Shown: positions 29,269-34,985 of the stretch, piece by piece
How the letters are laid out: each line of letters begins with the position of its first letter
Numbering within the stretch: the stretch's first letter is position 1
Assembly (NCBI GenBank): GCA_049964655.1
Contig: JBMFXC010000019.1
Location: 1-34,985, forward strand
Length of the DNA stretch: 34,985 bases
Direction: 5' to 3'
From: JAJZJT01 sp049964655
Lineage (GTDB): Bacteria > Actinomycetota > Acidimicrobiia > Acidimicrobiales > RAAP-2
Translations under genes and position numbers: made by a program
The notes under the pieces: generated by a model
What the model saw: only the letters and a program-made list of their open reading frames with translations
Told to the model about the DNA's origin: nothing
Database searches by the model: none

Positions 29269-30399
29269 TCAGGGGACGTTCGGGGCTTGCAGGGGCTCTT
29301 CGGGGCCCTCGTACGCCAGCGCCGTCAGGACCGCCAGGGCACGGTCGAGGTCGGCACGTCCGACGTGCTCGCCGGCCGTGTGGGCGAGCTCGGGGTCACC
29401 GGGACCGAAGTTGGTCGCCGGCACGCCGTGGCCGGCGAAGGTTGCCACGTCCGTCCAGCCAACCTTGGCCCGGGGTGGTCGACCGGTGATCGCCACCAGC
29501 CGAGCCAACAGGGGGTCGTCGAGGTTGGGGGGGGCGCCGGCTGCCGCGTCTTCGACGACCCACTCGTCCCCCGGCTCGAGCTGCGCGCCGAGCAGCTCGC
29601 GGAGGGCGGCTTCGGCTTCCTCGACGGTCCGGTCGGGTGCGAAGCGATGGTTGAGGGTGACCGTGGCCCGGTCGGGCACCACGTTGCCGGCGACGCCCCC
29701 GTCGACGGCGACGGCTTGGAGCTGCTCCACGTAGGTGCAGTCGTCCAGGACGACCCGGCGACCGCGATAGGCGGCAACGGCGGCGAGCACGGGGGCGAGC
29801 CGGTGCACGGCGTTGCGACCGGTGGCGGGACGGGCCGTGTGGGCCCGGGCTCCCGCCAGGCCGATCCGGACCCGTAGGGTCCCTTGGCACCCCGCTTCGA
29901 CCACGCCGCCGGTGGGTTCGCCGAGCACCGCCGCGTCGGCCCGGAGCAGCTCGGGCCGCTCTCGGAAGAGCATGCCGAGCCCGCTGTGCACGCGGGCGAC
30001 CTCCTCGCAGGCGTAGAAGCAGAACGTGAGGTCGACCGCCGGCTCCCGGATCGCCCTGGCCAGAGCGAGCAGGACGGCCACCCCCCCCTTCATGTCGGCC
30101 GCCCCCACACCGGCGACCACGTCGCCCGTCACGGTCGGGACGTCGTTGCCCAGAGCGGGCGGGACCGTGTCGAGATGCCCGGCGAGCAGGAGCCGGCGGG
30201 GCCGGCCGAGCGAGGTGCGGGCGACGACGTTGTCGCCGACTCGCTCGACGACCAGGTGGGAGCACGCCGACAGCGCCGCTTCGACCACCCCGGCAACGGC
30301 CGACTCGTGGTGGCTGGGCGACGGCATCGCCACCAGCGCGGCGGTCGAGGCGACCAGGTCCTCGGGGAGCGCGTGCGGGTGGGCGCCAGGGCTCGTCAC
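29269..30399 (-). CDS. dapE: Succinyl-diaminopimelate desuccinylase DapE
   Basis: A 376-residue M20-family zinc peptidase that removes succinate from N-succinyl-LL-diaminopimelate. The metal ligands are visible in AGHLDTVP (73-80, His75 with Asp77), GAADMKGG (Asp102), and ACEEV (Glu132 catalytic, Glu133). LGEPTGGVVEAGCQGTLRVRI leads into the dimerisation (lid) domain with GARAHTARPATGRNA, and DVATFAGHGVPATNFGPGDPELAHTAGEHV supplies the last ligands. GTG at 30399 overlaps dapD as GTGA. It is the last of the dap genes, 133 bp before pspA. DapE over other M20 enzymes is favoured by the adjoining dapC and dapD. Confidence 0.92.
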   Translation of the reverse strand: MTSPGAHPHALPEDLVASTAALVAMPSPSHHESAVAGVVEAALSACSHLVVERVGDNVVARTSLGRPRRLLLAGHLDTVPPALGNDVPTVTGDVVAGVGAADMKGGVAVLLALARAIREPAVDLTFCFYACEEVARVHSGLGMLFRERPELLRADAAVLGEPTGGVVEAGCQGTLRVRIGLAGARAHTARPATGRNAVHRLAPVLAAVAAYRGRRVVLDDCTYVEQLQAVAVDGGVAGNVVPDRATVTLNHRFAPDRTVEEAEAALRELLGAQLEPGDEWVVEDAAAGAPPNLDDPLLARLVAITGRPPRAKVGWTDVATFAGHGVPATNFGPGDPELAHTAGEHVGRADLDRALAVLTALAYEGPEEPLQAPNVP

Positions 30400-31223
30400 A
30401 CGGAGGCGCCGTGGGTGCGCAGGACGTCGTTCAGCTGCGCCTTGTCGTGACGCTCACCCTCGGCGAGACGCTTGATGACGAGCACGCACGGCAGGAAGAA
30501 CTCGCCGCCGGCGAAGGTGCGTCGCCGCGACGCCTGGACGGCCACGCACCACGGCGGGACGTGCCCACGGCTCAGCTCTTCGCCCGTCTCGGCGTCGATG
30601 ACCGGGATGGACGGGTTCAGGATGACGCCGGCGCCGAGCACCGCCCCACGCCCTACTCGGGCACCCTCGGTCACCATGCACCGGCTGCCGACCATGGCGT
30701 CGTCCTCCACCACGACCGGGGCAGCCTGCGGTGGCTCGAGCACCCCGCCGATCCCAACCCCGCCCGAGAGGTGGACACGCTCGCCGACCTGGGCGCACGA
30801 ACCGACGGTGGCCCAGGTGTCCACCATCGTCCCGTCGCCGACGTAGGCCCCGATGTTGACGTAGCTCGGCATGCACACCACGCCCCGACCCACGTACGAG
30901 CCATAGCGGACCGAGGCACCGGGCACGACACGGACGCCCGCCGCGGCGTAGCCGCGCTTCAAGGGGAGCTTGTCGGCGAACTCGAAGGGCCCGAGCTCGG
31001 TCGTCTCGATGGCCCGGAGCCGGAAGAGCAGCAGGATGGCCCGCTTCAGCCACTCGTGGACGACGACCTCGTCGGTGGCCGGGTCGACCTCGGCCACCCG
31101 CGCCTCGCCGCGGTCGAGGAGCGCGATCGCCTCGGACACCACCGCCAGCGCGTCGGCGTCCTCGGGGCCGAGCCCGTCGGAACGCGCCCAGAGCTCGTCG
31201 ATCCGTGCCGCAAGGTCTGCCAT
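30396..31223 (-). CDS. dapD: Tetrahydrodipicolinate N-succinyltransferase DapD (proteobacterial-type)
   Basis: A 275-residue left-handed beta-helix acyltransferase that succinylates tetrahydrodipicolinate. An N-terminal helical domain (about 1-95) precedes hexapeptide repeats with MPSYVNIGAYVGDGTMVDTWATVG, then SCAQVGERVHLSGGVGIGGVLEP and GSRCMVTEGARVGRGAVLGAGV. These blocks are almost the same as E. coli DapD, and the length (274 there) agrees. The actinobacterial form known from Mycobacterium is longer (about 317) and clearly different, so this copy is of the other type. ATG at 31223 is 10 bp after the dapC stop. It overlaps dapE by 4 bases. Confidence 0.95.
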   Translation of the reverse strand: MADLAARIDELWARSDGLGPEDADALAVVSEAIALLDRGEARVAEVDPATDEVVVHEWLKRAILLLFRLRAIETTELGPFEFADKLPLKRGYAAAGVRVVPGASVRYGSYVGRGVVCMPSYVNIGAYVGDGTMVDTWATVGSCAQVGERVHLSGGVGIGGVLEPPQAAPVVVEDDAMVGSRCMVTEGARVGRGAVLGAGVILNPSIPVIDAETGEELSRGHVPPWCVAVQASRRRTFAGGEFFLPCVLVIKRLAEGERHDKAQLNDVLRTHGASV

Positions 31224-31233
31224 GGCAGCGACG

Positions 31234-32463
31234 TTACCCGGCTCCGGCAGTGAGCCAGTGCTCCGGGGCCTCGGCCAGTCGCCGTCTTACCAGGTCGAGT
31301 GCGTGGTCCGGTTGGACCACGGCCACCCGCAGCCACCCGGCGCCGCCAGGGCCGTAGAGGTCGCCCGGGCTGACGAGCAGTCCCCCGTAGCGAGCCAGCG
31401 CCTCCGCAGCGCGCCAGGCATCCCCGGCGCCGTCGGGCACCGGCACCCAGAGGTAGAAGCCGCCGGCCGGCAGCGCCGCCGGCATCCCGGCAGCACCGAG
31501 CGCCTCGGCCAGCAGCCCGAGGCGCCGCCGATAGCGGTCGCGCTGGACCTCGACGTGGCGATCGTCGTCGAGCGCGGCGGCGGCCGCGGCCTGGACTGGG
31601 CCGGGCACCATGAGGCCGGCGTGACGGCGTACGTCGAGCAGGTAGCCGACCAGGTCGGCGTCGCCGGCGTAGAACCCGGCCCGGACGCCAGCCAGGTTCG
31701 ACCGCTTGGACAGCGAGTGCACGGCCACCACGCCCTCGGTCCCGTGCTCGAGGATGGTCCGGGGCGGCCCGTCCCACGTGAACTCGGCGTAGCACTCGTC
31801 CGAGAAGACCGGCACGCCAGAGCGACGGCCCCACTCGGCCGCCGAGGCCAGGTCGGTCAGCGCGCCGGTCGGGTTGGCCGGGGTGTTGACCCAGGCCACC
31901 ACCGCCCTCAGGGCGTCGTCCTCGGCCACGGCGTCGAGATCGGGGGAGCCGTCGGCCCGCTCGGGGACCGGCACGGCCCGGCAGCCGGCCAGGGTCGCCC
32001 CCATGGCATAGGTCGGGTAGGACACCGCCGGGTAGAGGACCGTGTCGCGACGGGGCTGGCGCAGTCGGAGGTGGTGAGCGACCGACGCCACGAGCTCCTT
32101 CGTCCCCACGCACGCCGCCAGTTGCCGGGTGGGATCGACTTCCACGCCGAAGCGACGGGCCAGCCAGGCGGCCCCTGCCCTCCGGAACGCAACCGAGCCG
32201 GGTGACGTCGGGTAGCCGCGCTCGGTGCCCGAGCTGACGAGCGCCTCGAGCGCAGCCTCGGGTGGGGGATCACACGGGGTGCCGATCGAGCAGTCCACGA
32301 CCCCGCCTTCGCCGGTTGTCCCCGGGTGCCCGGCCGTCCCCCAGTGCTCCTCGGCGACGGACCGGATGTGGTCGAGGCGGGCATAGGGATAGGGCGGCGG
32401 GACGAAGCCGGTCGGCTCCCCGCCGGCCCCAGCCGGGCCGGGCGGCCGGTTGGACGCCGTCAC
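31234..32463 (-). CDS. dapC: N-succinyldiaminopimelate aminotransferase DapC
   Basis: A 409-residue fold-type I aminotransferase. The PLP-binding Lys is Lys253 in VHSLSKRSNLAGVRAGF. The usual partners are WVNTPANPTG (191-200) and SDECYAEFTW (Asp222). YPAVSYPTYAMGATLAG matches the substrate-domain stretch of DapC-type enzymes. The gene sits directly upstream of dapD and dapE, so it most likely transfers the amino group from glutamate to N-succinyl-2-amino-6-oxopimelate. GTG at 32463 overlaps the hflX stop as GTGA. The first 20 residues are Gly/Pro-rich and probably not part of the fold. Confidence 0.92.
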   Translation of the reverse strand: MTASNRPPGPAGAGGEPTGFVPPPYPYARLDHIRSVAEEHWGTAGHPGTTGEGGVVDCSIGTPCDPPPEAALEALVSSGTERGYPTSPGSVAFRRAGAAWLARRFGVEVDPTRQLAACVGTKELVASVAHHLRLRQPRRDTVLYPAVSYPTYAMGATLAGCRAVPVPERADGSPDLDAVAEDDALRAVVAWVNTPANPTGALTDLASAAEWGRRSGVPVFSDECYAEFTWDGPPRTILEHGTEGVVAVHSLSKRSNLAGVRAGFYAGDADLVGYLLDVRRHAGLMVPGPVQAAAAAALDDDRHVEVQRDRYRRRLGLLAEALGAAGMPAALPAGGFYLWVPVPDGAGDAWRAAEALARYGGLLVSPGDLYGPGGAGWLRVAVVQPDHALDLVRRRLAEAPEHWLTAGAG

Positions 32464-33770
32464 GAAGCCAAGAACTCCCCGAAGCGGGCCCGGCCGACCG
32501 CGTCCAGCACGACGTGGAGCCGGGTAGCACCCGTCGCCTCCTCCTCGGAGAGGATCTCACCCTCGCGGTGGACGGCGGCGAGCACGTCGCCGCGCTCCCA
32601 GGGGACCAACAGCTCGACGACGTGGTCGCGGGAACGGAGCCGCTCGGCGATCGTCTCGACCAGCTCGTCGAGGCCCTCGCCGGACCGAGCTGACACGGTG
32701 AGCGACCCGGGGTGGGCGGCCAGCAGGCGCTCGACCTCGGCCGTGGCAGCCGGGTCGCCCCCGGCGAGCGCGTCGACCTTGTTGACGACGAGCAGCTCGG
32801 GAAGGTCCCCGGCCCCGATCTCCGCCAGCACCATCCGCACCGCGGCCACCTGGCCCTCGAAGTCCGGAGCCGAACCGTCGACCACGTGGACGAGCAGGTC
32901 GGAGCCGTTCACCTCCTCGAGGGTGGACCGGAACGCTTCGACCACCTGGTGCGGGAGCTTGCGCACGAAACCGACGGTGTCGGTGACGAGGACGGTCTCT
33001 CCCCCGGGCAGCTGGCACTGGCGGGTCCGGGGATCGAGCGTGGCAAAGAGCCGGTCGGCCACCAGGACGTCGGCGCCACAGAGACGGTTGAGCAGCGTCG
33101 ACTTGCCGGCGTTGGTGTAGCCGACGAGCGACACGGAGCGCTGGCGCGAGCGGGCTCGTCCACGCCGCTGGGTCGTCCGGGTGCGGTCGAGCTGGCGGAG
33201 GTCGGCCTCGAGACGGGTCATCCGTCGCACCAGGCGGCGGCGGTCGACCTCGAGCTGGGTCTCCCCCGGTCCTCGGGTCCCGATACCGCCAGCCTGCTGG
33301 CTGAAGGCCCGGCCCCGGCCCCGGAGCCTGGGCAGCCGGTACCGGAGCAAGGCCAGTTCGACCTGGGCGCGCCCTTCGGGCGTCCGGGCGTTCTGGGCAA
33401 AGATGTCGAGGATGACCGCCGTGCGGTCGATCGCCGTCCGCCCGAGGGCACGCTCGAGGTTGCGCTGCTGCGCCGGGGTCAGCTCGTCGTCGAAGACGAC
33501 CGTGTCGGCGTCGACCCCTTGGCACAGCTCGGCCAGCTCGGCGACCTTCCCGCTGCCGATGAAGGTCGCCGGGTCGGGCGCATCGCGCCGCTGGACGACC
33601 CGGGCGACCACATCCGCGCCGGCCGTCGCCACCAGACGGGCCAGCTCGTCGAGGCCAGCCTCGGTGCTCTCGTCGGTGCCCCCGCCGCTCGTCACACCGA
33701 CCAGCACGATCTGCTCCCGGACCTCTCGGGAGATCAGCGTGTCGGTGAAGGCGGTGTGGTCAGGGCTCAT
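32460..33770 (-). CDS. hflX: Ribosome-associated GTPase HflX
   Basis: A 436-residue HflX, a GTPase that splits stalled or hibernating ribosomes after heat and antibiotic stress. The N-terminal domain includes ATFIGSGKVAELAEL and VVFDDELTPAQQRNLE, then IFAQNARTPEGRAQVELA. The GIGTRGPGETQLEVDRRR hinge precedes the G domain: G1 GYTNAGKST (217-225), G3 DTVGF (264-268), G4 NKVD (330-333) and G5 VSARSG. ATG at 33770 overlaps the dapF end by 11 bases, and the gene overlaps dapC by 4. The miaA-dapF-hflX order is the usual actinobacterial one; hflX is simply embedded in the dap string. Confidence 0.96.
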   Translation of the reverse strand: MSPDHTAFTDTLISREVREQIVLVGVTSGGGTDESTEAGLDELARLVATAGADVVARVVQRRDAPDPATFIGSGKVAELAELCQGVDADTVVFDDELTPAQQRNLERALGRTAIDRTAVILDIFAQNARTPEGRAQVELALLRYRLPRLRGRGRAFSQQAGGIGTRGPGETQLEVDRRRLVRRMTRLEADLRQLDRTRTTQRRGRARSRQRSVSLVGYTNAGKSTLLNRLCGADVLVADRLFATLDPRTRQCQLPGGETVLVTDTVGFVRKLPHQVVEAFRSTLEEVNGSDLLVHVVDGSAPDFEGQVAAVRMVLAEIGAGDLPELLVVNKVDALAGGDPAATAEVERLLAAHPGSLTVSARSGEGLDELVETIAERLRSRDHVVELLVPWERGDVLAAVHREGEILSEEEATGATRLHVVLDAVGRARFGEFLAS

Positions 33771-34593
33771 CGTCGCTCGGCTCGCACCCGGCCACGGCCG
33801 CCAGGTCCACCACCACGGTAGCGACCAGGACGGTCGGACCGGCCAGACGAGCGCCGTCGTCGCCCAGCTCGACGGCGAGGTCCCCACCCGGGTTGGCGAC
33901 GACCACCGCGGGTCCGACCAGTCCCCGGGCCCGGGCGACCGCAGCGACAGCGCACGTCCCGGTCCCGCACGCCAACGTCTCGCCCACCCCGCGCTCGAAG
34001 ACCCGCATGCGGAGGCGGTCGTCACCCTCGACGGTAGCCACCTCGACGTTCACGCCGGCGGGCCAGGCGGTCGACGCGGCGGCGGCCAGCGCGGGCAGGT
34101 CGACGCTGGCCGGCTCCAGGCCCAGCACGACCAGATGTGGGTTGCCCATGTCGACGGCGACGGCACGGCTGCCAGCCACCGGCCCGGGCTCCTCACGTCC
34201 GACCCGGGGGCGGCCCATGTCGACCGAAGCGCGGGCCAGCCACGGCCGGTCGCCGGGCTCGTAGACGATGGTGCGCACGCCCGCCGGCGTCGCCACCGTG
34301 AAGGTCGGGGGCGTCACCAGACCGGCGAGCACCGCCGCTTGGGCGAGGCACCGAATGCCGTTCCCGCTCATCTCCGCCGGGGAACCGTCGGCGTTACGCA
34401 AGTCCATGGTGAGGTCTGCGCCACTCGTACCGGCCAGCACCCGGATGAAGCCGTCGGCACCGACGCCTCGATGACGGTCGCACAGGGCGCGCGCCACCGC
34501 CGGAGTCGACGCGACGTCATCGAGTGGGTCGACGAGCACCACGAAGTCGTTGCCGGCGCCATGGTGCTTGGTGAGGGTCAGGGGGAGCGTCAC
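33760..34593 (-). CDS. dapF: Diaminopimelate epimerase DapF (first catalytic Cys replaced by Ser)
   Basis: A 277-residue PLP-independent racemase fold that converts LL- to meso-diaminopimelate, the substrate of MurE. It begins with TKHHGAGNDFVVL, and RHRGVGADGF follows. The second catalytic Cys is Cys209 in LACGTGTC. The first active-site motif is normally NxDGSxxxxCGNGxR, with Cys as the other acid/base. Here it reads NADGSPAEMSGNGIRC, so Ser76 (AGC at 34366-34368) stands in its place and the nearest Cys is Cys82. The rest is full length and well conserved, so I call it DapF but flag the active site. GTG at 34593 lies 39 bp after miaA. Confidence 0.92.
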   Translation of the reverse strand: MTLPLTLTKHHGAGNDFVVLVDPLDDVASTPAVARALCDRHRGVGADGFIRVLAGTSGADLTMDLRNADGSPAEMSGNGIRCLAQAAVLAGLVTPPTFTVATPAGVRTIVYEPGDRPWLARASVDMGRPRVGREEPGPVAGSRAVAVDMGNPHLVVLGLEPASVDLPALAAAASTAWPAGVNVEVATVEGDDRLRMRVFERGVGETLACGTGTCAVAAVARARGLVGPAVVVANPGGDLAVELGDDGARLAGPTVLVATVVVDLAAVAGCEPSDDEP

Positions 34594-34632
34594 GGCGGGT
34601 TCACAAGGGAGAGGGCAGCACAGAAGACGCGA

Positions 34633-34985
34633 TCAGTCTGGCACGGGGGCCTGAGACGCGGTGACCTGGGTGGCGGTGGCCTGGACAACGGGGGCTCGGC
34701 GGGACGCCTGTTGCCCGTCGGCCATGCGGGCCAACGCGTCCTCGGCGGCCGCCGCTGCCGCATCGGCGTCCTCCACCCACACGATCCGTGGATCGCGACG
34801 GAACCAGGCCCACTGGCGCCGGGCAAACGCGACGGTCCGTCGCACGGCGAGGTCCCGGGCCTCGTCGAGGCTGACCTCACCCCGGAGGTGGGAGAGGAGC
34901 TCCCGGTAGCCAAGGGCCTGGCCCGCCGTGGGGGACAGCCCACCAGGGGCGGCCGCCAGCACGCCGACTTCCTCGAGGAAACCAT
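34633..34985 (-). CDS. miaA: tRNA dimethylallyltransferase MiaA (C-terminal part, start outside window)
   Basis: About 117 C-terminal residues of MiaA, which attaches dimethylallyl to A37 of tRNAs that read codons beginning with U. Visible landmarks are GGLSPTAGQALGYRELL, the LRGEVSLDEARDLAVRRT helix, FARRQWAWFRRDPRIVWVE and an Ala-rich tail. The frame continues upstream through GFLEEVGVL to the window edge, so the true start and the P-loop are to the right. It is the first gene visible of the miaA-dapF-hflX string. Confidence 0.92.
   Translation of the reverse strand, partial: GFLEEVGVLAAAPGGLSPTAGQALGYRELLSHLRGEVSLDEARDLAVRRTVAFARRQWAWFRRDPRIVWVEDADAAAAAAEDALARMADGQQASRRAPVVQATATQVTASQAPVPD

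Overview
The window is about 35 kb of very GC-rich DNA, almost all coding on the minus strand, and carries a large share of one chromosome's envelope and cell-division genes. GC-biased third codon positions, very frequent GTG starts, the mraZ-dcw-ftsZ-pgeF-yggS-sepF-yggT-divIVA order, a DUF3040 protein, and a miaA-dapF-hflX ... lexA-LysM-nrdR order all point to an actinobacterium. A member of the Acidimicrobiia is my best guess, but no rRNA or other taxonomic marker is present, so this is an inference.

Layout in minus-strand reading direction, from the right edge. (a) miaA (partial)-dapF-hflX-dapC-dapD-dapE (34985 to 29269) holds the succinylase branch of diaminopimelate synthesis plus two RNA/ribosome genes. 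(b) A five-gene operon (29135 to 25322) has a PspA/IM30 protein, an unrecognised 134-residue protein and three proteins built from tandem YbjQ-like domains; four of its five genes overlap a neighbour by 4 bases. This is the best candidate for an undescribed system. (c) lexA, the only plus-strand gene (24626-25255), diverges from a LysM membrane protein and nrdR. The gap between lexA and the LysM gene holds four LexA-type boxes. (d) A mixed block (23232 to 17916) has a PIG-L deacetylase, dinB, a DUF3040 membrane protein, a ROK kinase, a small conserved protein, an HNH nuclease and a lipoate-ligase-like protein. (e) The division and cell wall (dcw) cluster (17699 to 628) runs mraZ, rsmH, ftsL-like, ftsI, murE, mraY, ftsW, murG, murC, murB, ftsQ, ftsZ, pgeF, yggS, sepF, yggT, divIVA. 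The left edge holds the start of a protein with a Lys/Ala/Thr-rich repeat tract.

How the genes fit together. The dap genes make meso-diaminopimelate. MurE carries the DNPR motif expected for adding that residue to the peptidoglycan stem. MraY, MurG, FtsW and FtsI carry the precursor through lipid I and lipid II to septal polymer, under FtsZ, SepF, FtsQ, the FtsL-like protein and DivIVA. murF and murD are not in the cluster: murE, mraY and ftsW overlap each other by 4 bases and leave no room. Nine consecutive junctions from rsmH to ftsQ are the same GTGA stop/start overlap. Good promoter-like sequences lie upstream of mraZ (with 10-bp-spaced MraZ-type repeats) and upstream of ftsZ (with a palindrome over the -35). 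rsmH is preceded by a 16-bp perfect inverted repeat whose 3' arm contains its ribosome binding site. The SOS block couples LexA to a likely LysM division inhibitor.
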